Shown: positions 24,695 to 33,903 of the stretch, piece after piece
Position numbering within the stretch: the first letter of the stretch is position 1
Layout of the letters: each line of letters starts with the position of its first letter
Assembly (NCBI GenBank): GCA_963770375.1
Contig: CAVYPM010000017.1
Span: forward strand, 558,001 to 622,000
Length of the DNA: 64,000 nucleotides
Direction of reading: 5' to 3'
From: DASVBE01 sp963770375
Lineage (GTDB): Bacteria > Actinomycetota > Actinomycetes > Streptosporangiales > Streptosporangiaceae
The notes under the pieces: generated by a model
What the model was told of the DNA's origin: nothing
Databases searched by the model: none
The model's input: only the letters and a program-made list of their open reading frames with translations
Translations under genes and position numbers: made by a program

Positions 24695-25269
24695 TGTCCG
24701 CCCAGCAGCCGGACCGGGGGGCCGGCAGCAGCCCGGGGATCCAGGACGGGGCGGTGCTCCGGCGTACCCCCGAGGGGTGGAGTGTCGGCGACGAGGTCGA
24801 GCCGGACCTGACCAACGCCATGGTGCTGGCCGACCTGATCGCCGCCGAGCTCCGCGAGGAGCACGACCCTGACTTCCAGGGCGGCAGCGAGCCCAGCCAC
24901 AGCGGCCAGGGCAGCCCGGGCGGCAGTAAGCCGAAGGCCAGGCCCGCCGCGGAAACGGCCGCGGGCGAGGACGAGACCAGCCGGCTGCGGGCCACCATCG
25001 GCCAGCTGGAACGCGCCCTGTCCGTGCGGGTCCGGGTCGAGCAGGCCATCGGCATCCTGGCCGAGCGGCACCGCATCCGGCCGCGGCAGGCCTTCGAGCG
25101 GCTCCGCTCGGTGGCCAGGGCCCGTGGCCAGCGGGTCATCGACATCGCCGGCGACGTGATCGCCAGCGCGACGAATCCGCTGCTCCAGCTGCCCGACGAG
25201 CTGTCCCGGCCGGCCGCGGTCGCCCGCCAGCGGGTGAAGAGCCAGCGCCGCCTGCGCGAGGAGCGCTGA
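24694..25269 (+). CDS. ANTAR-domain protein (RNA-binding antitermination type)
   Basis: A 191-residue protein. The N-terminal 95 residues are acidic and low-complexity; the rest forms an ANTAR three-helix domain (about 100-160): RATIGQLERALSVRVRVEQAIGILAERHRI, then RQAFERLRSVARARGQRVIDIAGDVI. ANTAR domains bind paired hairpins in nascent RNA and prevent termination. No sensor domain precedes it, so how it is triggered is unclear. The start overlaps the mycoredoxin stop by one base, suggesting joint expression with that redox protein. Confidence 0.85.
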   Translation: MSAQQPDRGAGSSPGIQDGAVLRRTPEGWSVGDEVEPDLTNAMVLADLIAAELREEHDPDFQGGSEPSHSGQGSPGGSKPKARPAAETAAGEDETSRLRATIGQLERALSVRVRVEQAIGILAERHRIRPRQAFERLRSVARARGQRVIDIAGDVIASATNPLLQLPDELSRPAAVARQRVKSQRRLREER

Positions 25270-25275
25270 CTGTGC

Positions 25276-25311
25276 TAGCCGCTCGCTGCGGCCGCTTTAG
25301 AGGCGCTGCCT
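25276..25311 (+). repeat. Dispersed intergenic repeat, copy B
   Basis: A near copy of the element at 12125-12160, seven bases past the ANTAR stop and before the converging acyl-CoA dehydrogenase gene. It differs from copy A by one base missing in the G run and one extra base in the AGAGG segment. Confidence 0.55.
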
Positions 25312-25406
25312 TCCCTCCTCGCTCCCTCGGCGCTCCTTCGTCGCGCCTCATCGCTCGTCGGGAAAACAGCGCCGCGGCCCTTCGCGAGCTGGGCCGCTCG
25401 GCGTCC

Positions 25407-26570
25407 CTAGCCGATCGTGCCGCGGCCTGAGGTGAGGGCGCGGGCGATGACCGTGCGCAGGATGTCGTTGGTGCCCTCGCCGATGACCATCAGCGGCGCG
25501 TCGCGGTACAGCCGTTCGACGGTGAATTCGGCCGAGTAGCCGTACCCGCCGTGCACCTCCATGGCCGCGATCGCGCACTCCATCGCCGCCTGCGAGGCGT
25601 AGACCTTGGCCATCCCTGACTCCAGGTCGGACCGCTGGCCGGCGTCCGCGCGGGACGCGGCCCAGTACACCAGCAGCCGGGCCGCCTGGACCTTCGTGGC
25701 CATGTCGGCCAGCTTGAGCTGGATGGCCTGGAAGCCGGAGATCGGCTGGCCGAACGCCTCGCGCTCGCGGGAGTAGCGCAGCGCCTGGTCGTAGGCCTCC
25801 TGGGCGACGCCCACGGCCCGGCTGGCGACGTTGATCCGGCCGGTCTCCAGCGCGCCGAGAACCTGCTGCAGGCCGCGGCCCTCGGCGCCGCCGAGCAGAG
25901 CGGTGGCGGGCACCCGAACCTCGTCCAGCACGAGCTCGCAGGTCTCCGGGCCGCGGTAGCCCAGCTTGGGCAGGTCCCTGACGACCTCGAAGCCGGGCGT
26001 GCCGGCCTCCACGAGCAGCACGGACATGCCCTTGTGGGCAGGTGAGGCGGCCGGGTCGGTCTTGCACAGAACCGGCAGCGGGTCGGCGTGCCGGGCGTTG
26101 GTGATCCAGGTCTTCCGGCCGTTGATCACGTAGCTGTCGCCGTCGCGGCGGGCCGTCGTGGCGATGCCCTGCAGGTCGGTGCCTGCCCCGGGCTCGGTCA
26201 GCGCGATGCCGGTCCGCCGCTCGCCGGTGGCCAGCGCCGGAAGGTACGCCTGCTTCTGCTCGGGCGTGCCGAACTTGGCGATCATCCAGCAGGACAGCGA
26301 ATGGCTGCCGATGATGCCGGCCACGCCCATCCAGCCGCGGGAGATCTCCTCGAAGGTGACCGCCAGGGAGACCATGTCCGCGCCCAGGCCGCCGTACTCC
26401 TCCGGGACGAGCAGCCCGAACAGGCCGAGCTCGCGCATGGTCGCGACGAGCTCGTCCGGATACCGGCCGGAGGCTTCCCATTCCCTGGCGACCGGGCGGA
26501 TCTGCTCGTCAACGAACTTCCGCAGGGTGTCCCGCAGCAGCCGCTGCTCCTCCGACAGCTCAAAATCCAT
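25407..26570 (-). CDS. Acyl-CoA dehydrogenase
   Basis: A 387-residue FAD-dependent acyl-CoA dehydrogenase. TGIALTEPGAGTDLQGI and SYVINGRKTWITNARHAD are the FAD and substrate signatures; MEVHGGYGYSAEFTVERLYRDAP and MVIGEGTNDILRTVIAR close the active site, with the glutamate of GEGTNDI as catalytic base. It introduces the alpha-beta double bond in acyl-CoA. Chain preference cannot be read. The ATG at 26570 is supported by homology from residue 1. It has no electron-transfer flavoprotein or other beta-oxidation gene beside it. Confidence 0.93.
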   Translation of the reverse strand: MDFELSEEQRLLRDTLRKFVDEQIRPVAREWEASGRYPDELVATMRELGLFGLLVPEEYGGLGADMVSLAVTFEEISRGWMGVAGIIGSHSLSCWMIAKFGTPEQKQAYLPALATGERRTGIALTEPGAGTDLQGIATTARRDGDSYVINGRKTWITNARHADPLPVLCKTDPAASPAHKGMSVLLVEAGTPGFEVVRDLPKLGYRGPETCELVLDEVRVPATALLGGAEGRGLQQVLGALETGRINVASRAVGVAQEAYDQALRYSREREAFGQPISGFQAIQLKLADMATKVQAARLLVYWAASRADAGQRSDLESGMAKVYASQAAMECAIAAMEVHGGYGYSAEFTVERLYRDAPLMVIGEGTNDILRTVIARALTSGRGTIG

Positions 26571-26646
26571 GCTGGCCTCCCGCCGCTGAGCGATCTTCAG
26601 CGTCTCATGCCGCCGGGTGGCGCTCCGGGTGGCGCCCGGCGCCTGG

Positions 26647-27957
26647 TCAGCCGCCGGTCTGCGTCCCGGCGAGCTGGACGCCCTGGTGCTGCCAGGGGCG
26701 GGTGAAGCCGACCGCGTCCCGGCCGGTGTAGGGGGCGATCCGGATCGGGAACCCGGTGGCGAAGGCCTCGACCATCTTGCCGCCGCCGATCACGATGCCA
26801 ACGTGGCCGGGTGAGGCCCGGGTTCCGTCGGACCCGGCGAAGAACACCAGGTCACCTGGCTGCACCTGGTCGGCGGGGACCTGCGGGCCCCAGGCCCACT
26901 GCTCCTCGGAGGTGCGCGGGATGGAAAGCCCCGCCGCCCGGTACGCCTGCATGACCAGGCCCGAGCAGTCGAACGCGGCCGGGCCGGTGCCGCCCCACAG
27001 GTACGGCTTGCCCAGCTGGGCCTCGGCGAACACGATCGCGGTCGAGGTCGCCCCGTTCGGCGCCGAGCCCACACCGGGCACGCAGTCCGGCGCCGCGTCC
27101 ACGGTGACTGGGCTGACCGAGAACCCGCCGCTGGCGTAGGTGCTGGCCCAGGACAGCACGGTGGTGACGTAGGACTGCAGGTGGTTGTAGGCGAAGATGG
27201 CGCCGTTGACGTTGTCCGTCACGCCGTGGTCGAGCAGGTACTTCGCGGCGCCGGCTACCGCGTCGGCGGGCTGGTAGACGCTGGCGGTGCCGTCGCCGTT
27301 GCCGTCCACGGCCACCCCGGAGACACGCTGGCCGGCCGAGTGCACCGGGGCGCCGCCCCAGGTGTTGGTGGACGCGCCGCCGATGCCGATCTGCATCGGC
27401 CCGGCCGCGCCGAACGCGTTCGAGCCGCTGTGCACGCCGGGCAGCGTGGTGCGGCCGTCGTTGCTCTCGACCTTGCCGATGCCGGCCAGGATGACCCACG
27501 GGATGCCGTACTTGCTCCCGGTGTCCTTGAAGATCCGCAGGTAGTCGGCCGGGATCGAGTTCTGCGCTTCCTGGCTGGGCGGCGGCTGGGCGGACTTCCC
27601 GCCCTTGGCCTGCGAGCAGCCGTTGCCCGAGCTGAACAGCTGGCTGCTGCCCGCGAACATCAGCATCGGGGCGACCGCCAGGCCCGCGCCGAGCAGCCCG
27701 GCCACGCAGATGACCGCGATCAGCAGGCCCTTGCCGCGGCTCGGCGGCTCACCGGGCCGGTAGCCGCCCGGGCCGCCGAGGAAGCCGCCGCCCAGCCCGC
27801 CGCGGCGGCCGCCGAAGCCGTAGCCGCCGCGCCCGCCGCCGGACCAGCCGGAGAATCCGGACCCGCCGGAGCCGGAGCCGGAGCGCCGGAGCCACTGAAC
27901 AGGCTCCGGCCGCTGGAGGCCATCAGAAGTTCCCTGCCGAGGCCGGCTCGATGTCAT
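26647..27957 (-). CDS. Lytic transglycosylase-NlpC/P60 wall hydrolase of the type IV-like locus
   Basis: A 436-residue membrane-anchored peptidoglycan hydrolase. A Gly-rich cytoplasmic tail (1-75) precedes one membrane helix (77-102), a transglycosylase domain (about 135-275; WVILAGIGKVES with Glu164, AAGPMQIG, AIFAYNHL) and a C-terminal NlpC/P60 peptidase (GKPYLWGGTGPAAFDCSGL with Cys331; GHVGIVIGGG with His385). The pair cuts glycan strands and stem peptides, like TcpG/CwlT-type enzymes that open the wall for Gram-positive conjugation. The ATG at 27957 overlaps the preceding gene by 35 bases; a TGATG junction at 27923 looks like the natural start but leads into another frame, so a small indel in the Gly-rich stretch is possible. 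Confidence 0.82.
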   Translation of the reverse strand: MTSSRPRQGTSDGLQRPEPVQWLRRSGSGSGGSGFSGWSGGGRGGYGFGGRRGGLGGGFLGGPGGYRPGEPPSRGKGLLIAVICVAGLLGAGLAVAPMLMFAGSSQLFSSGNGCSQAKGGKSAQPPPSQEAQNSIPADYLRIFKDTGSKYGIPWVILAGIGKVESNDGRTTLPGVHSGSNAFGAAGPMQIGIGGASTNTWGGAPVHSAGQRVSGVAVDGNGDGTASVYQPADAVAGAAKYLLDHGVTDNVNGAIFAYNHLQSYVTTVLSWASTYASGGFSVSPVTVDAAPDCVPGVGSAPNGATSTAIVFAEAQLGKPYLWGGTGPAAFDCSGLVMQAYRAAGLSIPRTSEEQWAWGPQVPADQVQPGDLVFFAGSDGTRASPGHVGIVIGGGKMVEAFATGFPIRIAPYTGRDAVGFTRPWQHQGVQLAGTQTGG

Positions 27958-28597
27958 TGACCTGCCAGTTCCCGGAGCCGCCGACGACGGTCTCGGCGAA
28001 CTGGCTGGTGTTCTCGCTGCTGCCCTTGGTGCTGGCGATCTTCTGGGTGATGGTGACGACGAAGGTCAGGCTTCCCGGCCCGAAGGCCCGCAGCGAGTTG
28101 ATCTTGGCGCGCCCGGTGGACACCTGCTTCTCGTCCACCCGCGGGCCAGCCAGCCCGGGCGTGGAGTACGCCCGCTCAAGCTGGGCTTCCAGGTCGCTGG
28201 TGGTCACCGAACGCAGGCTCCGCGCGTAGTCGGACGGGCTCTGACTGTAGGAAAACGTGTCGTACAGGTCGCCGAACTGCACTGCCACCTCCGCTGCTGC
28301 GGCCAGGTCTGCCGGACTGAACGGCAGCCACTGGTAGATGGCGCCCGCGCTCTTCCCGATGACCGGCCCGGTGGACGGCGGAGGCGGCACGGAGGGCGCC
28401 TCCGACGGCGTGCTGACCGGGACGGGGGCAGCCGCGGACGGGGTGGCCGAAGGCTCCTGGCTCTGCGCGGCAGCGGATGAGCCCGCGTGCCGCCCGGACC
28501 CGAACACCCCCGGTACGACGAGGTAGATCCCCAGTCCAGCCAGGGCTACCACGATGGCCAGGAACGCCGCCCGGCGCTTACCAGGGCTGAGCTCCAT
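27923..28597 (-). CDS. Small membrane-anchored TcpC/VirB8-like protein
   Basis: A 224-residue bitopic protein. After a basic start, residues 10-30 form one membrane helix (AAFLAIVVALAGLGIYLVV). A Ser/Pro/Ala-rich linker (40-75) leads to a compact domain (about 90-220) with AAAAEVAVQFGDLYDTF, ITQKIAS and GNWQVNDIE, resembling the NTF2-like fold of conjugation TcpC/VirB8 proteins. Resemblance is by pattern and gene position only. It probably belongs to the cell-wall-spanning core. The start is ten bases after the alternative end of the channel protein and overlaps its annotated end. Confidence 0.6.
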   Translation of the reverse strand: MELSPGKRRAAFLAIVVALAGLGIYLVVPGVFGSGRHAGSSAAAQSQEPSATPSAAAPVPVSTPSEAPSVPPPPSTGPVIGKSAGAIYQWLPFSPADLAAAAEVAVQFGDLYDTFSYSQSPSDYARSLRSVTTSDLEAQLERAYSTPGLAGPRVDEKQVSTGRAKINSLRAFGPGSLTFVVTITQKIASTKGSSENTSQFAETVVGGSGNWQVNDIEPASAGNF

Positions 28598-31296
28598 GGC
28601 GTACCGCTACTTCTGGCGGCGGATCGGGCGCAGCCAGAACGGGGTCGCTGGGGGTGATCCCGTCTCGCTGTCCCGGCCGCCGGCCGGGGTTCGGCCTGCC
28701 CCGGTGACGGGGCCGGCCCGCGCGCCGGTCCGGACGGCGCGCGGCTCGGTGCTGATGCGGATCCCCGGCCGCCGCTGGCGGCCGGATCGGGCCCGGGCGC
28801 GGCCCGGGACGGAGATGGCCGCGGGGCTGGCGCCGGCCGCGGGGCTGGCGCCGGCCGCCGGGCAGGCGGCGCGGACGGCGCCGGCGGCGGTGCGGCGGAC
28901 GGCGGCGCCGGGCGCGGGGACGGCGGCGCGGAGCCGTTGCCGCGGGTCCGCCGGCCGGGCGGGCTGCCACCGCCCCCGGCCGGGGCACCGGGCGAGAAGC
29001 TGACCGGCCGCGGAGCCGGGCTCGGGGCCGGAGCCGGAGGGCCGGGCGGGACCCGGCCGCCGGCCGCAGCGCCGCCGGCCGCAGCGCCGCCGGCCGCGGC
29101 GGCGCCGCTGCCGCGGGTCCAGCCGGTGGGAGTCCCGCTGCCCGCCCCGTGACCGTTGCCGTTGCCGTGACCGTTGCTGTGACCGTTGCCGCTGGCGCGG
29201 CCAGCACCGGCCGCGGCACCGGCTGCAGCCCCGGCCGCGGCCGCGGCCGCGGTCCCGCCCCGCGACGGCAGGTTCAGCGGCGGCGCGGCCCGGCCGGGCT
29301 CGGCACCGGACGACGCGGCCCAGGCCCGGGCCCGGGCGCTGACCCCGGGCCGGCCGGCATGGCTGAGGTCCGGCGGGCCGCCGCCAGGCGAACCGCCGTC
29401 GGCGAATTCCTTGCGCGTGGCCACCGCGGCCTCGCCGTCGGCGTCCGTCACCCCGGCCGCGCCGTGCGCCGCCGCCGCCCGGGCCGCCGCGGCGGAACCG
29501 GCCGCGGCCGCCGCCGGGTTGCGCCGGGCCCACCGGGCCGCCCGGTAGGCGGCGAAGCCGGGCACGGCCGCGGCCACGTCGCGGGTCCGGCTGCGGGCGG
29601 TGTCCCCGGCCCGGGACAGGTCGGTCTCGGCCCGTTCCCGGGAGCCGATGACCCCGTAGCCAACCGCGGAGAACAGGTGCTGGAACGGCCGCCGGTAGAT
29701 GAACACGGCGATCGTGACCAGCGCGATCATCAGGATCTTCAGCGCCCACGGCAGGGCCGCGTCGCTGGTCCCCATGATCAGCGTGTAGGAGTACAGCAGG
29801 ATGCTCAGCACCAGCGCGACCGCCGCCTGTTTGAGCAGCACGCCGACGAGCAGCTCGAACCAGCGCAGCGCGACGACCCGCCCGAAGCCCGGGTGGATGC
29901 CGATCAGCAGGAAGAACGGGCCGACCACGAGCAGCAGCAGGAAGCCCAGCTTGAGCAGGATCAGGGTGACCGCGATCAGCAGCACGAGCACGCCCGCCAC
30001 CACCGCGGCGAACAGCGCGGCGAACCCGATCTCCAGCCGCGTGGTCCACTCCTTGCCCTGGAACGCCGGGAACTGGCCGGGGTACTGCTGCTGGATGTCC
30101 TGCGCGATGCCCTGGTAGGCGGCCTGCTTGGCCTGGATGAGCTCGGTGCTCGGCTTCTCGTTCAGGGCGATGGCCTGGGACCACAGCAGCGCCCGGCCGT
30201 ACTTGTTGACGATCGTCGGCTTGGCCCCGGCGGTGGTGGCGAACTGGGTGGTGCCCAGCTCACCGTCCAGCCACGGCTTGCACACCAGCACCGACCACAG
30301 CTCGCCGGCGTTCTGGTCGACGACGTCGTTGCCGCCGCTGAAGCCGAAGTTCTGCTCGGCCTGCGGGTCGGACTTCTGCACCGGCAGGCAGGAGCCCTCG
30401 CCGGGGCTGGGCAGCCGGGAGAAGGCCACGTTCAGGGTCTGGGTGATGCCGTCGGAGACGCTCTTGCCGATCCCGGTGAAGTCGGCGGGCCGCCCGATCA
30501 GCCAGATGGCGGCGGCCGCGGCCAGCACCATCCAGATGGTGCCCTCCAGGGTCCTGGTGCCGCGCTTGCGGATCAGGCCCTGCCAGGCCAGCCAGATCGC
30601 GCCGATCAGCACCACCACGGCCAGGTACGGGAAGTAGATCGCGTTGCCCAGGCTGCTGATCAGCCGGTCCACCGAGTTGCGCAGCCAGCCGAGGATGTTC
30701 TCGCCGGCCGCGGACTGGTACACGGTGATCGTCACCCGGTCGATCGACTTGGCGATGTCGAAGACCATGCCGGCCACGTTGTTGCCGATGAGTGACGTCA
30801 TATCGGAGCACTTCAGGCCGGTGGCCGGCCAGAACTGGCCCGCGACGCCGTAGTTGTTGTACAGCGTCTTGGCCGGCGGCCCGGTCCCGGCCGGCGGGCG
30901 GATCATCGAGTTGATGCCCGCGCTGGCCGGCTCCGGGTCGGGCAGCGACGGCGTGCAGATGTTGTTGAGCGCGCCGGGAACGCCGCTGGAGCCCTCGTTG
31001 CAGAAGCCGAGCAGCCCGCCGATGTCGCCGATGCCGGGAACCGAGCAGATGCTGCCAGCCGGCGCGGCCGGGGTGGCTGGCGCGGCCGGCGTGGCCGGGG
31101 TCACCGCCGAGGTCAGCCGGATCGTGCCGGGCACGGCCGCCCGGTGCACCGGCGCGGCGGGCTGCGCGGCGGCCGGCGACGGGCCCTGGGATGAGCCGGA
31201 GATCTGCGCGGCCAGGGCCGGGCCGCCCAGCAGCGCGGCGGCCAGGCCGACCGCCAGCAGGGCTCCGAGCTTGGGACGCCGGAGAAGTCGGACCAT
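28546..31296 (-). CDS. Polytopic VirB6/TrbL-like channel protein
   Basis: A 916-codon frame. A signal peptide (about 1-30, ALLAVGLAAALLGGPALAA) precedes a Cys-containing extracytoplasmic part, then about six membrane helices (220-242, 252-268, 424-446, 447-467, 484-506, 518-534) with a large loop at 270-420. A cytoplasmic tail of more than 350 residues is Ala/Pro/Gly-rich. This topology resembles the VirB6/TrbL/TcpH channel of type IV systems. In another frame the tail ends at 28607 with PATPFWLRPIRRQK, ten bases before the next gene, which looks more natural; a one-base indel in the low-complexity tail is therefore suspected. Starts 42 bases after the ATPase gene. Confidence 0.75.
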   Translation of the reverse strand: MVRLLRRPKLGALLAVGLAAALLGGPALAAQISGSSQGPSPAAAQPAAPVHRAAVPGTIRLTSAVTPATPAAPATPAAPAGSICSVPGIGDIGGLLGFCNEGSSGVPGALNNICTPSLPDPEPASAGINSMIRPPAGTGPPAKTLYNNYGVAGQFWPATGLKCSDMTSLIGNNVAGMVFDIAKSIDRVTITVYQSAAGENILGWLRNSVDRLISSLGNAIYFPYLAVVVLIGAIWLAWQGLIRKRGTRTLEGTIWMVLAAAAAIWLIGRPADFTGIGKSVSDGITQTLNVAFSRLPSPGEGSCLPVQKSDPQAEQNFGFSGGNDVVDQNAGELWSVLVCKPWLDGELGTTQFATTAGAKPTIVNKYGRALLWSQAIALNEKPSTELIQAKQAAYQGIAQDIQQQYPGQFPAFQGKEWTTRLEIGFAALFAAVVAGVLVLLIAVTLILLKLGFLLLLVVGPFFLLIGIHPGFGRVVALRWFELLVGVLLKQAAVALVLSILLYSYTLIMGTSDAALPWALKILMIALVTIAVFIYRRPFQHLFSAVGYGVIGSRERAETDLSRAGDTARSRTRDVAAAVPGFAAYRAARWARRNPAAAAAGSAAAARAAAAHGAAGVTDADGEAAVATRKEFADGGSPGGGPPDLSHAGRPGVSARARAWAASSGAEPGRAAPPLNLPSRGGTAAAAAAGAAAGAAAGAGRASGNGHSNGHGNGNGHGAGSGTPTGWTRGSGAAAAGGAAAGGAAAGGRVPPGPPAPAPSPAPRPVSFSPGAPAGGGGSPPGRRTRGNGSAPPSPRPAPPSAAPPPAPSAPPARRPAPAPRPAPAPRPSPSRAAPGPDPAASGGRGSASAPSRAPSGPARGPAPSPGQAEPRPAAGTARRDHPQRPRSGCARSAARSSGTPWSSALVSAGRRSWPSW

Positions 31297-31338
31297 CGGG
31301 GGGACTCCTGAGAGGGGGGTGTCAGGCTTCTTGATGGA

Positions 31339-33903
31339 TTACGGAACGCGGGACGCGGGCCGCCCGGGTTGGGCCGGGCCCGGCCCAGGTCCAGACCCCG
31401 GTCCGCGCTGGCCCGGTGAGCCCGGTGGTCCGGCGCCACCGGGTTCGACCTTTGCGGCCGGGACGGCGGGCAGCGGCACCTCGTCGGGCCGGGCCCTGGT
31501 TGGGTTGGTGTCGAGCAGTTTCGCCAGCTCCTTGGAGATCAGGTCAACCCCGATCCGGCCGACCCGGCCGTCCAGGTCGCGGAAGATGGCTTCGCCGTTT
31601 CCCAGGCTGCGTAGCACCGCCTTGTGGTCGTCGGATGGCTCTACCCCCAGCAAGGCCATCACGCTGGCAACCTCCGCCCGCTCGGACGAGCGGAACGCGA
31701 ACACTCCCGAGATGCAGTTCGTCACCTGCTCGTTGAGCAGGTCCCCGGCGTTCTGCGAGACCAGGACCAGTGCCGTGTTGCGGGACCGGCCCATCCGCGA
31801 CACTTCGGGGATCAGCTTGGCCCCCTGCGGCGTGGAGGTAATCGCCCACGCCTCGTCCAGGAAGATGGCCTTCGGCACCCGCCGGTCCATCCCGTTCAGC
31901 AGCCGCCGGGCGAACTGCGAGACCAGGTACAGCAGCGCGACCGACAGCCGCTGCTCGTAGGAGTAGTCGTCGCGGTTCACCGCCGCGTCCGGCAGGGTCA
32001 GCCCGGCCAGCGTGAACACCGTCGTCCAGCCCGCCGCGTCAATGCCCTGGCCACCGGACGGCGAGAAGCACAACCGGGCCAGCCGCATCTCCGACATCGA
32101 CCGCAGCACCGCGCCCAGGTTCCTCGACGCCGGGTCCCCGGCCGCCTCCAGGTGCTGCACGACCTTGCCCAGGCTGGGCCGGTCCGCGCCGGCCACCGCA
32201 CCGACCGCCTGGACCATGGCGCTCTCGCGTTCCTCGCTCATCCGGGGCAGCAGCAGCCGCAGCGTCTCGGTGGCCATGGTCCGCTTCTCGGCCAGGTCGT
32301 CGCCGAAGGAGAACGGGTCCAGCAGCCCCGCAGCAGCCGTGCCCAGCGGCAGCACCCGGGCCTGGCGGCCGCGCTCGTGCAGCAGCCCGACCAGCGACTC
32401 GGCGTCGCCCTTCGGGTCGATCACGGCCACGGTCACGCCGCGCAGCGCCAGCTGCAGCATCAGCAGCAGGGCCAGCGTGGTCTTGCCGCCGCCGGGCTCG
32501 CCGGTGATCGCCACCGCGGTGGGCCGGTTCCGCGCGGCCGCGACCAGCGGGTCGAAGTGCACCACCGACCGGGCCCGGCCCAGGGTCTCGCCGATGTACG
32601 GGCCGATCCAGCCGGCCTCGGCGATGATCTGGTCGCCAAGGCCCACGGTAGCGGTCGGCATCCCGCCCGAGATCGTGTACAGCGGCTGGCGCTGCAGGTA
32701 CGAGCTCAGCCGGACCTTGTCGCCAGGCAGCGACTCGCACAGCAGGGAGAACTGGTCGCCGGTGGAGTTCACCACGTCGATGCCCGCGTCGCGGTAGTGC
32801 TCGGTAACCGCCTCGGTGCGGCGGACGCACAGCTCCCTGGTCGGCGCGGTGACCATCAGCCGGTAGTGGCCGTAGACGAACGGCAGCCGCTCCTTGGTAA
32901 TGCCGTGCTCCAGGAGCCGGGCCGCCTCGATCTGCTCGGCCAGCGCGATCGGCGCCTCCACGCCCGCTTCCCTGATGTGCGCGTCCATGTCCCTGGCGTG
33001 CGCCAGCCGGCGGCCGACATCCTTGCTGGCCTTGGCCGGCGGGATCAGCTTCATCCGCAGGCTGGCCTCGACCGGGAACGGCAGCGAGTCGGCGTAGTGC
33101 AGCCACGGCTCGCCCTCGGGGAAGTACATGACGTCGGGGAACCGGGCGAACGACAGGAACGCAGCCCACGACTCACCGCCGGGCTGCTCGAGTCGCAGTA
33201 AGGTCCGCCCGTTGTGGACCTGGCCTTCGAGCAGGTACTCGATCTCGCCGGCCCCCCACTGGCGGCGCCGGACCGCGGACGGCCGGGCGTCCCCGGTGGT
33301 GCCCATCAGCGTGTGCCGGAACAGCCAGGCCACCTCGTCCGAGCTGGCGTGCTGCGCGGCCAGGGCGCTGGAGCCCAGGGCACGGCCGAGGCGCTCGGCC
33401 TGGTCCGTCCACCGGGCGATCTCGCGTGCGCCGACCGCGTCGTCGTCCAGGCCCATGGCCTGCTCGCCGGCCCGGTTCAGGTTCAGGAACTGGGAGATGA
33501 CCCCGCCGGACATCTGCGCGCGCATGCCGCGCTGGCCCAGCCGGACGCCGAGGTAGACCTCCTTGGTCCAGAAGTCCTTGTTCCACACGTGCCGGTACAT
33601 CTCATCGAGATAGTCGTGCCAGCCGGGACCGCCGTCGGAGGTGGCGTCCAGGCCGGTGGCCCAGTCCGCGGCGGCGTAGGGCCGGTGCGCGAGACGCAGG
33701 TGCACCTCGGCGTCGGTCATCCGGATGGCGGCCAGCGCGACGGTGATGTTGGTGGCCAGGGCCTCGCGCTCGAGCGGCGTGGTGAACTCGTAGGGCACCG
33801 TCGGCAGCCGGTAATACGCCCAGCCGTGGGTCTCGGTGAGCAGGATCCGGTCGTCGAAGTAGCGCACCGCCAGCCGGTTGCGCTTTGCCGTCTTGGCGCT
33901 CAC
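31339..33903 (-). CDS. VirB4/TcpF-like type IV secretion ATPase
   Basis: An 854-residue conjugation-type ATPase. The N-terminal 450 residues match the VirB4-like domain of actinobacterial SCO6880-type proteins. Walker A is GEPGGGKTT (468-476) and Walker B AIFLDEAWAI (679-688); ALVLVSQNAGDLL and FAFRSSERAEVASVM are the later conserved strands. It powers assembly or transport in the type IV machine and is the strongest homology call of the locus. The C-terminus is a Gly/Pro tail. The GTG start overlaps the stop of the MinD-like gene (GTGA), so they are coupled. Confidence 0.88.
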   Translation of the reverse strand: MSAKTAKRNRLAVRYFDDRILLTETHGWAYYRLPTVPYEFTTPLEREALATNITVALAAIRMTDAEVHLRLAHRPYAAADWATGLDATSDGGPGWHDYLDEMYRHVWNKDFWTKEVYLGVRLGQRGMRAQMSGGVISQFLNLNRAGEQAMGLDDDAVGAREIARWTDQAERLGRALGSSALAAQHASSDEVAWLFRHTLMGTTGDARPSAVRRRQWGAGEIEYLLEGQVHNGRTLLRLEQPGGESWAAFLSFARFPDVMYFPEGEPWLHYADSLPFPVEASLRMKLIPPAKASKDVGRRLAHARDMDAHIREAGVEAPIALAEQIEAARLLEHGITKERLPFVYGHYRLMVTAPTRELCVRRTEAVTEHYRDAGIDVVNSTGDQFSLLCESLPGDKVRLSSYLQRQPLYTISGGMPTATVGLGDQIIAEAGWIGPYIGETLGRARSVVHFDPLVAAARNRPTAVAITGEPGGGKTTLALLLMLQLALRGVTVAVIDPKGDAESLVGLLHERGRQARVLPLGTAAAGLLDPFSFGDDLAEKRTMATETLRLLLPRMSEERESAMVQAVGAVAGADRPSLGKVVQHLEAAGDPASRNLGAVLRSMSEMRLARLCFSPSGGQGIDAAGWTTVFTLAGLTLPDAAVNRDDYSYEQRLSVALLYLVSQFARRLLNGMDRRVPKAIFLDEAWAITSTPQGAKLIPEVSRMGRSRNTALVLVSQNAGDLLNEQVTNCISGVFAFRSSERAEVASVMALLGVEPSDDHKAVLRSLGNGEAIFRDLDGRVGRIGVDLISKELAKLLDTNPTRARPDEVPLPAVPAAKVEPGGAGPPGSPGQRGPGSGPGPGPAQPGRPASRVP

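Noticed and set aside
25270..25406. Intrinsic terminator between ANTAR and acyl-CoA dehydrogenase genes
   Set aside because: Only short imperfect dyads and the dispersed repeat were seen, without a T-run.
27720..27923. Separate small gene starting at the TGATG junction
   Set aside because: It is an Ala-rich alternative reading of the Gly-rich N-terminus of the wall hydrolase and soon stops.
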